From Locusta migratoria (Eukaryota > Arthropoda > Insecta > Orthoptera > Acrididae), in assembly GCA_026315105.1 (NCBI GenBank), contig CM048750.1, positions 399,341,002-399,405,001 of the forward strand: 64,000 bases of DNA. Reading direction: 5' to 3'. The translations under genes were made by a program, and so were the position numbers. This document shows, in pieces, positions 21,933 through 33,439 of the stretch. The notes under the pieces were generated by a model, which did no database searches, had not been told where the DNA came from, and saw only the letters and a program-made list of their open reading frames with translations. How positions within the stretch are numbered: position 1 is the first letter of the stretch; every line of letters begins with the position of its first letter.

Positions 21933-23569
21933 CTAGACAGACATTTGTGAAAAGCAAAGAAGTTGGACAGAGATACCAATTGAGGCAGAGGCTCTGTCCA
22001 CAGAACCAAGGCAAAGATGCGAAAGATAGTGGGCGGGAATTTGAGTTAGCGGAGATTGAGACCAGGTGGGCAACGGGAGAATAAGTTGAAGGGCAAGTTC
22101 CCATCTCCGGAGTTCTGAAAGGTTGGTGGCGGTGGGAAGTATCCAGATAACCCGGACGGTGTAACACTGCGCCAAGATGTGCTGGCCCTGCACCAAGACA
22201 TGTTTAGCCACAGGGTGATCCTCATTACCAACAAACACTGTCTGCCTGTGACCGTTCATGCGAATGGACAGTTTGTTACTGGTCATTCCCACATAGAACG
22301 CTTCACAGTGCAGGCATGTTAGTTGGTAAATCACATGGGTGCTATCGCAAGTGGCTCTGCCCTTGATCGTGTACACCTTCCGGGTTACTGGACTGGAGTA
22401 AGTGTGGTGGAAGGGTGCATAGGGCAGGTTTTACAACGGGGGCGGTTGCATGGGTAGGAGCCAGAGGGTAGGGAAGGTGGTTTGGGGGTTTCATAGGGAT
22501 GGACTAGGAGGTTACGAAGGTTAGGTGGGCGGCGGAAAGACACTCTCGGTGGAGTAGGAAGGATGTCATGAAGGATGGATCTCATTTCGGGGTAGGATTT
22601 AAGGAAGTCGTATCCCTGCTGGAGAGCCACATTCAGAGTCCGCTCCAGTCCCGGAAAGTATCCGGTGACAAAAGGGACACTTCTGTGATTCTTCGGTGGA
22701 AGGTTCGGGATTTGGAGGAATGAGGAGGTGGCTCTGGTAATTTGCTTCTGAACCAGATCAGGAGGATAGCTGCGGGATGTGAAAGCTGTTATTAGGTTAT
22801 TGGTGTACTGGTTCAGGGATTCGGGACTGGAGCAGACTCTTTTGCCACGAAGACCTAAGCTGTAGGGAAGGGAACGTTTGATATGGAATGGAAGGCAGCT
22901 GTCATAATGGAGGTACTGTTGTTTGTTGGTAGGTTTGATGTGGACGGATGTGTGAAGTTGGCCGTTGGACAGATGGAGGTCGACATCAAGGATAGTGGCA
23001 TGGGATTTGGAGTAGGACCAGGTGAATTTGATGGGACCAAAGGAGTTGAGGTTGGAGAGAAAATTCTGGAGTTCTTCTTCACTGTTGGTCCAGATCATGA
23101 AGATGTCGTCAATGAACCAAACTTTGAGTTGACAGGCTTGGGTTTCCAGGAAGGCTTCCTCTAAGCGTCCCATAAATAAGTTTGCATACGAGGGTGCCAT
23201 CCTGGTTCCCAAGGCTGTTCCCTTTAGTTGTTGGTATGTCCGGCCCTCAAAGGTGAAGAAGTTGTGGGTTAGGATGAAGCTGGCTAGGGTATTAAGGAAA
23301 GAGGTTTTAGGTAGGGAAGTGGGTGGTCGGCGTGAAAGGAAATACTCCATCGCAGCGAGGCCCTGGGCATGTGGGATATTTGTGTATGAGGAGGTGGCAT
23401 CAATGGTTACAAGGATGGTTTCAGGAGGTAGCAGGCTGGGTAAGGATTTCAGGCGATCGAGGAAATGGTTGGTGTCTTTGATGAAGGATGGGAGACTGCA
23501 CATGATGGGTTGAAGGTGTTGGTCTATGTAGGCAGAGATTCGTTCTGTGGGGGCTTGGTAACCGGCCAC
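21933..23569 (-). pseudogene. PLE RT/GIY-YIG polyprotein with one frameshift
   Basis: The first frame (23569-22385) starts inside the RT (AGYQAPTERISAYIDQHL, VTIDATSSYTNIPHAQGLAA) and includes GTALGTRMAPSYANLF and the catalytic box as VWFIDDIFMIW. Copy a has VWYRLIDDIF, so two residues before the IDD are lost here. The second frame (22376-21933) carries GIY-YIG, YQLTCLHCEAFYVGMTSNKLS. The seam at 22380 lies in the Thr/Ser-rich linker and needs only a small indel. This is the best preserved catalytic core in the window, although the N-terminus is missing. Confidence 0.87.
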
Positions 23570-23590
23570 AATTGGCCGGCCTGGATGCTT

Positions 23591-23825
23591 AGGCTAAATT
23601 CAAATTCCCGCCCACCATCTAGCATCTTGGCCTCGGTTCTTTGGACAGAGCCTGTGCCTCGGTTGGTATCTCTGTCCAACTTCTTTGCTTTTTACAAATG
23701 TCTGTCTAGGTGTGTTTGTGTTTGGATATGTGTGAGTGTGTGTGTATTTATCTACCTTCCTTTTTGTCCCCAAGGTAAGTCTTTCCTGTCCGGGGATTGG
23801 AATGACTCCTTTTCCACTTCGGGAA
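23591..23825 (+). mobile_element. PLE tail fragment, inverted against copies c and d
   Basis: Plus-strand PLE tail: aaattcaaattcccgcccac, ctgtccaacttctttgcttt, gtctgtctaggtgtgtttgt and ccaaggtaagtctttcc. It ends in the small palindrome ttttccacttcgggaaaagg, at which the minus-strand tail of copy d begins. No hammerhead-like core is present. Confidence 0.75.
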
Positions 23826-26230
23826 AAGGAAATGATGAGGGTTTTAAGGAAGGGGGTAAGGAGCCATTCCAATCCCGGGAGAGGAAAGACTTACCTTGGG
23901 GGGAAAAATGGAGGGTAAACAAATGCACACATGCCCACACATTCACACAGACACAAGTACACCTAGGCAGACATACTGTAGAAAGCAAAGAAGTTAAGTT
24001 ATTGAAGTTAAGAAGTTAAGACAGAGATACCACTTGAGGCAGAGGCTCTGTCTAGAGAACCGATGCAAAGATGTTAAGAAGGTGGGTGGGAATTCAAATT
24101 TAGCGGAGATTGAGACCAGGTTGGCAACGGGAAGAGAGAATATGCTGAAGGGCTAGTTCCCATCTCCGGACTTCTGAAGGATTGGTGTCAGTGGGAAGTA
24201 TCCAGATAACCCGGACGGTGTAGCACTGTGCCAAGATGTGCTGGCCGTGCACCAATGCGTGTTTAGCCACAGGGTGATCCTCGTTACCAACAAACACTGT
24301 CTGCCTGTGTCCATTCATGCGAATGGACAGTTTGTTGCTGGTCATTCCCACATAGAACGCTTCACAGTGCAGGCATGTCAGTTGGTAAATCACGTGGGTG
24401 CTATCGCAAGTGGCTCTGCCCTTTATTGTGTACACTTTCCGGGTTACTGGACTGGAGTAAGTGGTGGTGGAAGGGTGCATAGGGCAGGTTTTACAACGGG
24501 GGTGGTTGCATGGGTAGGATCCAGAGGGTAGGGAAGGTGTTTTGGGGATTTCATAGGGATGGACTAGGAGGTTACGAAGGTTAGGAGGGCGGCGGAAAGA
24601 CACTCTTGGTGGAGTGGGACGGATGTCATTTAGAATGGATCTCATTTCGGGGCAGGATTTAAGGAAGTCGTATCCTTGCTGGAAAGCCACATTCAGAGTC
24701 CGCTCCAGTCCCGGAAAGTATCTGATGACAAAAGGGGCACTTCTGGGGTTCTTCGGTGGAAGGTTCTGGATTTGGGGGGATGAGGAGGTGGCTCTGGTAA
24801 TTTGCTTCTGAACCAGATCAGGAGGATAGCTGCGGGATGTAAAAGGTGTTATTAGGTTATTGGTGTACTGGTTCAATGATTCGGGACTGGAGCAGACCCG
24901 TTTGCCACGAAGACCTAAGCTGTAAGGAAGTGAACGTTTGATGTGCAATGGATGGCAGCTGTCATAATGGACGTATTGTTTGTTGGTTGGTTTGATGTGG
25001 ACGGATGTGTGAAGTTGGCCGTTGGACAGGTGGAGGTCGACATCGAGAAAAGTGGCATGGGATTTGGAATAGGACCAGGTGAATTTGATGGGACCAAAGG
25101 AGTTGAGGTTAGTCGTTGGTATGTCCGGCCTTCAAAGTTGAAGAAGTTGTGGGTTAGGATGAAGCTGGCTAGGGTATTAAGGAAAGAGGTTTTAGGTAGG
25201 GAAGTGGGTGGTCGGCGTGAAAGGAAATACTCCATCGCAGCGAGGCCCTGGGCATGTGGGATATTTGTGTATAAGGAAGTGGCATCAATGGTTACAAGGA
25301 TGGTTTCAGGAGGTAACAGGCTGGGTAAGGATTTCAGGCGATCGAGGAATTGGTTGGTGTCTTTTATGAAGGACGGGAGACTGCACATGATGGGTTGAAG
25401 GTGTTGGTCTATGTAGGCAGAGATTCGTTCTGTGGGGGCTTGGTAACCGGCCACAATCGGTCGGCCTGGATGATTAGGTTTGTGAATCTTAGGAAGTAGG
25501 TAGAAGGTAGGGGTGCGGGGTGTTGGTGGGGTCATGAGTTTGATGAACTCAGGTGAAAGGTTTTGTAGGGGGCCTAAGGATCTGAGAATTCCCTGAAGCT
25601 CTGCCTGGATATCAGGAATGGGGTCACCATGACAGACTTTGTAGGTAGTGTTGTCTGAAAACTGACGCAGTCCCTCGGCCACATACTCCCGTCGATCAAG
25701 TACCACTGTCGTGGATCCCTTGTCGGCGAGGAGAATGATGATGGAATGGTCAGCCTTCAGATCACGGATAGCTCGGGATTCAGCTGCGGTAATGTTGGGA
25801 GTAGGATTAAGGTTTTTCAGGAAGGACTGAGAGGCAAGGTTGGAAGTAAGGAATTCCTGGAAGGTTTGAAGGGGGTGATTTTGAGGAAGAGTGGGTGGGT
25901 CTCGCTGTGATGTGGGACGGAACTGTTCTAGGCAGGGTTCAATTCGAATGATGTCTTGGAGAACTGGATCATCAGTAGTAGGATTATTTTTCTTCGTGGC
26001 AAAGTGATATCTCCAGCCAAGGCTACGAGTATAGGATAGTAGGTCTTTGACAAGGGCTGTCTGGTTGAAATTGGGAGTGGGACTAAAGGTGAGGCCTTTG
26101 GATAGGACGGAGGTTTCAGATTGGGAGAAAGGTTTAGAGGTGAAGTTGCGACACAGCTGTTGGCTCAGTACCACGGGTTCACCAAGCCCATACTCAGCAA
26201 ATTAATGCTGAGCCCCTTAGGGGAAATTGT
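23826..26230 (-). mobile_element. Penelope-like element copy d (longest, RT core deleted)
   Basis: The longest PLE in the cluster. The minus-strand frame 26174-24915 covers the N-terminus and first half of RT, and frame 24948-24100 the linker and GIY-YIG. The tail carries AAGGTAAGT near 23890 but stops before the hammerhead-like region. Confidence 0.88.
24100..26174 (-). pseudogene. PLE polyprotein with N-terminus, RT catalytic motifs deleted
   Basis: The first ATG in the frame is at 26174 (MVLSQQLCRNFTSKPF); the true start may lie upstream. The N-terminal region has LLADKGSTTVVLDRREY and TPTFYLLPKIHKPNHPGRPIVAG, the finger/palm entry of PLE RTs. At about 25110 the protein jumps from FEGRTYQRL into a shifted frame reading the segment after GPIKFTW. 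This removes roughly 60-70 residues, including GTRMAPSYANLF and the IDDIFMIW catalytic box that copies a and c keep. The GIY-YIG part (24531-24100) is intact in frame. It cannot encode an active RT. Confidence 0.87.
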
Positions 26231-26440
26231 GTTTATTTTGATTGAGATACTGCATTTGAAAGTTGTTGGTAGACAATTTATAGTGTTTCTTTTTTGAGTT
26301 ATTATCTTTTTTTGTCTATTGGAAATTTTGTTGGCTATTTGTGGGTTGAAATCATTTTTGTATGCAAAGATTTTAATGTTTGGATTTCTTTTTCAATTTT
26401 GGTTTTTCCCAAAGGATGGTTACTTTGAAAGGGCATGGCT

Positions 26441-27180
26441 GATTTCCTTTCTCATCTTCAACAAAACAATCTGATATATACATATGGTGTCTGTTCCAAA
26501 AGAACAGATGTCACTTCTGATCCTGCAGTTGTTATTCTTTCATATTCGCGCCTCGGTTGCACAGTGGTAGAGTGCCAGACTACAAATCCAAAGGTCGCGG
26601 GTTCGATCCCCGCCAGGTCCTACGATTTTAATCTGTCACTTTCCACTTCTTTCACCTCTGGCAGTATTGCTCATGTGAAAAATACCGAGTAGCACCGTGG
26701 TTCGGAACCCACGTTAAACTGTAGGTCCCCCTATAATTGGCTGGGTAAGTCAGTTCGAAGGTCGGAGGAAGGCAACGGCATACCACCTCCAAACAGGACC
26801 ATGCCTAGTAAAGCACTGTGGTGTTCAAACCAATCTTCGGATTGTTGACTGCTTTACCTTTATTCACAGAATATATTACATCAACAGCAAATGGGCAAAG
26901 CTGAAAATGTGCACCCAGCTGGGATTCGAACCTGGTCTCCCACTTTCTAGGCAGTTGCGCTGACCATGACATCACTGGGGACACAGTGATCACCGCACTT
27001 GCAGAGTCTAACTAAGCACGCCTCCCGCCAGGTACAAATTCCCACCTTTATCCTGCCCACAGTACTCAAACTCGTAGTTTTGAAACTGATTTCCTTAAGA
27101 GTAAGGGCCCCAAACTTGCCCACCCCTCTCCACTAATGAAAGGATCATCTGAGCTTGGGCTCTGTCTCTAATGACCACAC
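26441..27180 (-). mobile_element. tRNA-derived SINE (type A), interrupted by another SINE
   Basis: The two halves are 26441-26547 (tctgttccaaaagaacagatgt to ctttcatattc) and about 26865-27180 (cacagaatatattacatcaa, tRNA-like head with ggattcgaacc, then the ctgcccacagtactcaaact body). Joined, they match the type A SINEs at 1100 and 35.1-36.0 kb, which read continuously through ttcatattcacagaatat. The B box on minus is GGTTCGAATCC, with one base missing beyond it. Confidence 0.8.
26548..26860 (+). mobile_element. tRNA-derived SINE (type B), inserted into the type A SINE
   Basis: The tRNA-like head is on plus: gcgcctcggttgcacagtgg, tagagtgccagactacaa, and B box GGTTCGATCCC near 26602. A tRNA-unrelated body follows (aataccgagtagcaccgtgg, ggcaacggcataccacctcc). 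The ends fall inside the sequence ttcatattc / tattcacag of the host SINE, giving a target duplication of about 5-6 bp (approximate). Confidence 0.8.
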
Positions 27181-27435
27181 TGTCAACAGGACATTTATAC
27201 CTTCATCTTCCTTCCTTCATTCTTTAAAATTTAAAAAGTAAAGATGATTACAAACCAGACTGAATACAAAGCAAAAGCAGCAGATAAAAGGGGGAAATTC
27301 CATTGAAGAAAAATTAAATCATGCTACAATTATATGGTGCAACAATAACTAATGTGGAGATAGAAAAGCAGTTAGATTTGTGTTATCTAGTCAGTGTAAA
27401 TAAGAATGCTTACAAATTCATATTAAAATAATTAC

Positions 27436-27673
27436 CACTGTTCAAATATTGCCAGAATGCCTCCGGGAAGTACTTATTTTTATTATCTTTCTCATCACTT
27501 TTATCATCATCATCATCTTTTCCAAAGTACTGGCCTTCTCTCAAGAACACAAGTGTCTCTTCAGCTGTCCAGAATTCTGTTCTTGGTAACAGCACATCTT
27601 TCCTCACAACAGTCCTTACAGAACCAACAATCTTTTGAGCGTCTTGCGATAAGTTATCCTTCTCCAGAAGGAC
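27436..27673 (-). CDS. Msh6: Msh6 exon (connector domain)
   Basis: A 238-bp exon with acceptor TGTTTCAG before 27673 and donor GTAATT after 27436. It begins in phase 0 directly after ...HYPPVQ of the exon at 50183 and ends with one base of a split codon. The translation VLLEKDNLSQDAQKIVGSVR then DVLLPRTEFWTAEETLVFL matches the MSH6 connector region. An acidic, low-complexity insert follows (GKDDDDDKSDEKDNKNKYF), then PEAFWQYLNS. Acidic variable loops are common at this place in the family. The intron on its 5' side (27674-50182) is 22.5 kb, and that on its 3' side is 12.9 kb. Confidence 0.94.
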
Positions 27674-27759
27674 CTGAAACAGTGCAATAAGCAATAAAAG
27701 TGGAGAAACAATAAAACAGGTTTATATGTGTGTGAATGAAGACTACAGATTACACAAAT

Positions 27760-28081
27760 ACAGTGGTGGGTCATGTTCAATTGGTTGGTGGGGCCCAGAC
27801 AAAAAGTTAGGGTTTTTTTTGGTTTTTTTTTTTTTTTGCGGTGGGGGGAGGGGAGTCAGTGGGGTTGGAGAAGTTTGGGGCTTGGAGGTGTTTAGATTCG
27901 AACTGAAGTTCATGAGCTCTTCTCATGCTGAAGTTTGTACTTATTGTAGTTGTGCTCCTGCGTACTGACTGTGATGTCAAGATCAAAATGAACTATGGGG
28001 GGACGTATGTGACTTTTTCCACATTGGGAATGCACCAGAGACACAGCAGGGATTCCTCCTGGCTTTTGCTTAAGGCCAAGG
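27760..28081. other. possible left end of the hAT-like element, low-complexity tract
   Basis: cagtggtgggtc at 27760 has the C-A-G start seen at hAT ends, and this stretch lies on the far side of the 5.2-kb insertion from the hAT transposase remnant. A T run and a G-rich tract (27811-27870) follow. No matching right terminal repeat was located, so the assignment is tentative. Confidence 0.25.
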
Positions 28082-28472
28082 CAGGGTGGCCACCAAATCT
28101 TCATTTTCAAATTCAAGGTTTTTTCCAGGTTTTCAAGGTTAAAAATGATTATTTTCCAGGTTTTCACGAAACTTAATTTTGCTCAAAGGGGTTACATATT
28201 TTAAAAACAAATGTTATCCAAGTTGAACCTTGTCACGTTGTAATAGACACCAAGCAGTGATGAATCCATGATTTGCGGGGGAGAGGAGGAGGAGGACAGA
28301 GCTCAGAAAAATTGTGTCATTGTACCTCAAACTGATCTAAAAAGAACCAGCTCATGTTATGTTTTCCTCATGGTTATGGGGGATCTGCAGTCCCATAGAC
28401 CCCCCTCCTCCCACCCAAGATTCGACATTGAGACAAGGTAAAGTACAGGGTGTACATTTTAAGTTAAACCAG

Positions 28473-28476
<4 letters not shown>

Positions 28477-28517
<41 letters not shown>
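28477..28517 (+). repeat. (TA)n microsatellite
   Basis: About 20 TA units, only in copy 1 of the 5.2-kb element. Confidence 0.95.
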
Positions 28518-28519
<2 letters not shown>

Positions 28520-29787
28520 ACAACGGTTTTCACCATTATGAACGGACAGCAGAGGCTTAGGAAATTATACTAAACTTGAACTGTCTCCACCGTTTGGGAG
28601 AGGTGTGAGAGACTAGTGTAAAATTTTTAATGGAGACTCCCATTTTTATTGCAGATTCAGATTCTACTGACGAAATCATGTATAGTTTGGTTGTTGTGTT
28701 TTTTTTTTTTTTTTTTTTTTTCAATTGACAACCTATTGCACTGTAATGGTAAGAATTATTTGCCATACTGCTGAAGAAATGTACCACCCAGGAAAGAAAA
28801 TAAAGGTTAATCATATTGATGATGCTTCAGAATCAAACCAAATGATACTAGATGTACATTTAAGTTCAATTAAGTGTTTCTTCGGCAATTTATAACTGGT
28901 ATTCAGACAAGGGCAATCTGGACTAAGGTATCACTTTGGAAGACTGCCCTGTAAACTGCGGGGAGAGGGATGGAACACTTTTGGTATCATTTGGTAGCGT
29001 TCTGAAGCATCATGAATATGGTTTTCATTTATTTTATTTCCTGTTTAGTACTTTTCTTCACCAGTATGACATGTATTTCTTACTATTACAGCGCCATCTG
29101 TAGTAAAAAGAAAAACACCAACAAAAAAAACAACAACAACAAAATTATCAACCAGACCATACATGATGTGGTCCTTAGAATCCGAGTCTGCAATAAAAAA
29201 TCGGGATTCCCATTTCAAATTGACACTCCCCCCCCGCTAAGTAAATTAAGTATCCTCGTAATTGTTACCGCAACTCCTCATTGGCGCTAACTGGGCCCTC
29301 ATGAAAAACAGTTCAGCCATCAACAACACGTACATGATGACTGTGTTTACTATTTATATATTACCATTAAGACTCCTATAAACCCGAGCTGAACTGTCCG
29401 CCATTTTTCCCAAGCTGTAGGAGTTATCACGTTCCGGACGAAGCTCACGCGTTACCTCGCGCTTCATTCAACTCGCTCATACTCGCTGTATGAACCTGCA
29501 ATTTTCATGAATGTGTTCGTGAAGGACTACACTACATTTTCATTTTAATTTCGTTTGCGGTAATAGTTTATTAAGAGGATATACTGACAGCTTAGGAACA
29601 TGCACTTACTGACGACGTTACGGAATTTTCGACATGCGAGGAACTTTTTTTCTGTTGAAGTTAGGTGAACACATTAAGCGAATGAAATGTTCAAAATACA
29701 TCAAATTTTCATCGTCTTTAAACAAGAACTATGTGAGAAATGTATATCTTGAGATAATGTCAGTTAAACATGCAGCATTGGAATTCG

Positions 29788-29994
29788 CCGGCCGCGGTGG
29801 CCGCGGGGACTGAGGCGCTCCAGTCACGGTCTGCACGGCCACTACGGTCGGGGGTTCGAATCCCCCCCCCCCCCTCGGGCATGGATATTTGTGCCGTCCT
29901 TAGTATTAGCTAGTTGATAAGTAGTTTGTAAGTTTAGGGACTGATGACCCCGTAGTTAAGTCCCATAAGCTCTACAAACATTTGAACATTTGAT
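29788..29994 (+). mobile_element. tRNA-derived SINE (type C) inside element copy 1
   Basis: The tRNA-like head ccggccgcggtggccgcggg carries a B box GGTTCGAATCC near 29853. The body has tcgggcatggatatttgtgc, gactgatgaccccgtagtta and cccataagct. It is flanked by the 10-bp repeat TTGGAATTCG at 29778-29787 and 29995-30004. The same insertion with the same duplication is in copy 2 at 46418, so it predates the split of the two copies. Confidence 0.88.
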
Positions 29995-32900
29995 TTGGAA
30001 TTCGCTCGCCTGTATAGTAATACCTCGTCTTCAGTATTAGAGCTTAGCACAGGTTGTTACTGCATAACGCACGTACTTGAAGCTACCGGTACTAACTTCT
30101 TAACCCAAACTACAAAAGTGCTGTGTTTCTATGTAATATTTAATTACAATTTTTCATTTGTATCAAAAGGACATTGTAAATATCTCAATACAGAGTGCTT
30201 TATTATGTGAGGAAATGAGAACAAGTCAGTTCATTATATAGTGAAGAGTTTCTTGATACTTGTCATTTTTTAGTATTCTCGCATAAAATCCACGTTAGAT
30301 TTAGTAGTTTTTGTTTTATTACTGCTAGGAAATGTAACTCCTATTAGTTTTTGCAAACTGAGTAGTAGGTCTGAAACAAGTTGAACAACAAGCAACGAAA
30401 AAAACATTTGTGACTGATGAAGGAATACCTCAACACTGATTAATAAATCCGTAACTTTACTCTTTTCCCTTAAAAAAATTACGTTTCTTTGAATAAAGCG
30501 ACAGTTAATGAAGTTTTGCGTAATAACCATATGGAAAAATACGCCCCTCTTTGCGTTCTTATTTGCCAAAATATCATTTTGATACCTCTAACCGTGTATG
30601 AGACGCACTATATTTCATGCTGGCCTTATCAGCATAGGAAATGAGTCCGCTACATAAAATAAATTTTAGCAATTTGAGTGAAAGGTAACGAACTCCTGCT
30701 AAATTTAAAATAAATTTCAATACGTCAGGAAAATTTGATTCGCAGCAACATATGGTGTAACATGCACCAAACTAAACAACATAGCAGCCCTTATTTTTTA
30801 CTGCAAACTTTTCCTAGCCTAGCGCTGTTTCTTATTTCAAAGCCAATATCTTACTAACTATGGCTATTCACGAAATTATGCAGATTTCGTCAAAATGCTG
30901 ACATATAAAGATTTAAGTAGCGAAAAAATTAAATATTTCTACCCATTAGTTTTCGCGAAATCATTTGTGAAAGATGGCAAGACATGCGCCTCTATGCTGT
31001 TGGTGCAGCGCAATTCCAACCATTTCGGGGGAAACATGGCGGACGATTCAGCATGGATATTTAGGAGCTCTAATTACCAATGTTACGTCAGTCACAGCAA
31101 TCATCTATAATTATTACTAATGAACATAGATGCCGACTTTTGAAAATCTTGGGGTATGCTCAGAGGTGTACCCAGGTATTTCTAAATAAATACATAAATA
31201 CAAAGCAAAGCCAAAAACTTATACAAAACATACACGCTATCGATCCCATATCTCCTTCACCATCACGATAATAAGTCGAAGTCCTTTTTTATTTCACTAT
31301 ATACTTATCCATTTTAACAATTTTCACACGCAAGACATTAACCCTTTTAACTCCAAATTTTATTTATTTATGAACAAAAATATTTCTTTGCGTATATCTA
31401 TAAATAATGATTGGATTAATGTGTATTTGACAGAATTTTTGATTATTTTTAGATTTTGGAGTGAAATTTGGGATGACTACACATGCCATCAGTGTGTAGG
31501 ATATGTTTCCTTTGCCGTAGCTAATAACATTTTCAAACTATTGACTACTAATTTAGACATTGGACAATTAGTAATAAAGTTTTTTTAATTATTTTGTTTC
31601 CTTTACCTTGATAAAATTATTTGGAAGTATTCTTGCATTTACTCCAACTTACACATCAAGCAACAATATATATTTTGACAATACATTGTAGCCAAATGCT
31701 TTTTGTTCCTTCGACGTAACGGTAGACAATGTAGTCACAATGAATTATTGGAAGCCCTGCAATGCCATTTACAATCTTTGAACAAATGGTTGCGGCTAAA
31801 GGGACAGATAAAGATGAGAGGAGGGAAAGGGTTAAGACGTAATTCCTTGCACAGGTGACACAGGTCAAAAAGAGCAGAAACTAAGGTCCAACTACTACGG
31901 TCAATTGAGAAACTGTTGAAGCCTGAAAATTCAAATTCAGAAAAAAATCTATCACTAGCTGTTGCGTTTAGAGAATTTTGTAGGACTACAAATTAAAACG
32001 CAAAGACCTTCGCAAGTTATGTGTTATGAGGACTGTCTGTTTACAGAATGTTTTAGCTAGAAGGGATAGGGCAGTCTACACAACAAGTATGTCGGCTCAC
32101 AGGTAAAATATGTGGTTGTCAAAAGGTTACCTCAAAAGATACCGGGAATTAAATTCGTAGCGTAAACATTTTCAATGTATCGTACCAAACCCACTTCATT
32201 TCTAGTTATTTAATACCATTAAAAGGTTGTCGCCTTTGGTTTACAATATTGACTTAACGAGCGGAATTCCATTAACATTCGGACTATATAGAAAACGGTC
32301 ACTTCACTCACATGAGAACGTGGATTTTAATGCCTACGAATTCAATTACCCGTTTAAAATAATCATTTTAGAGCGCTGTCTTACAAAAGCCAGCCGGCCA
32401 TCAATGGGATGAGAGAGTCGATTTTAATTACAGTCAAGAAATATAACGTAAAGAAAAAATGATACCAAAATTTTCAGTGGGGTACGCCTAGCATTCCCAC
32501 TTATATTTTGGGGGTATGCATGAGCGACCGAGCATCACCATACCAACTTTTACGGAGTTTATAGTTAAAACCAACAAAATGCTTCCGTGAAGAAATTTTT
32601 CAACACGGAATCAGACAAGCGAGATCTGTGTTGATGGGAGGGGGGGGGGGGGTATTCGTCAATTACGAAAATTGCTAAAATTTAGTACAAATAAATATCG
32701 CCTTTCATTCTAGCTGCGATTTCGTAATCGCGCCTTATGATAACGTCGCGTCTCTGCGAAGTACAGCGAGAGGAATTAAGTCGCGTGGTTGAACAACACT
32801 TCGAGATAAATACAGAAATAGATAACGGAATACGTACCCTATAATTATAAAACATTTTAAAACGCCCAGAAATATATATGAAAAAGTTTTTGTATACAAA

Positions 32901-33439
32901 AATTAAGCGATGAATATTATTTAATCCGCGGGCACTGGCGATCTGAGCATTTTGCTCTCCGTAATTTAAAAACGACTGGCATTTTGTTACTTTTAAATAT
33001 TAAACTTTGAGGTTTTATCTTACTAAAACTACAAGGATTACTTATTTACATTTATTAAATGCATTTCGAACCGGTCGTGTAATCTGAGCAATAGGCTATA
33101 CACGCGAAAGATCATTTAACTCTTGAAGCCGCGAGATCTCATGGGTTAAAAATCCCGGTTTCTGGATGAAATTCAAGGTTTTTTCCCGGTTTTCCCCGGT
33201 TTTTTCAAATTCAAGGCTTTTTCCCGGTTTTCCCGGTTTCAAGGTTCGGTGGCCACCCTGCAAGGTAAAAACTCCGGGAAAAACCTTGGGTAGGAGCAGT
33301 TTCATGTGCATTTTACCTTACATGCACGTTAACTAATGAGGTCTTGTTCTGGCAGGTTATTTATACAGTAAATGTGCATGTCTGTTCTTCTGACTGGCAA
33401 ACTTGTCAATTACTCTGTTGTTGAAGTTTGGAATATCAC

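Larger units (their letters stand above)
21684..23590 (-). mobile_element. Penelope-like element copy c
   Basis: A minus-strand PLE retains RT and GIY-YIG coding (23569-21933), a tail with AAGGTAAGT at about 21870, a hammerhead-like motif at 21746-21778 and a GGTAAGT at 21685-21691. Its 5' end at about 23590 is truncated and meets an inverted plus-strand tail fragment. Confidence 0.88.
28082..33260. mobile_element. 5.2-kb CAGGGTGGCCACC element, copy 1
   Basis: The ends are CAGGGTGGCCACC (28082) and its exact reverse complement (ending 33260), flanked by the 5-bp direct repeat CAAGG at 28077-28081 and 33261-33265. Subterminal regions on both sides consist of repeated ttcaaggtttttcccgg-type units facing inward. 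The terminal CAGGG fits the hAT consensus YARNG, but hAT elements usually make 8-bp duplications, so the superfamily is open. Nothing longer than about 100 codons is open, and no domain is recognisable; it appears non-autonomous. Relative to copy 2 (44953-50083) it has extra sequence at about 28350-28540 (including a TA run) and at 28670-28735. Homologous stretches otherwise differ by scattered substitutions and small indels. Confidence 0.85.

Noticed and set aside
28740..28895. Frame ICHTAEEMYHPGKKIKVNHI shared by both 5-kb copies (also 45351-45536) as a conserved gene.
   Set aside because: It is shared only because the whole element is shared. It is short, has no recognisable domain, and is not preserved better than flanking non-coding sequence by eye.
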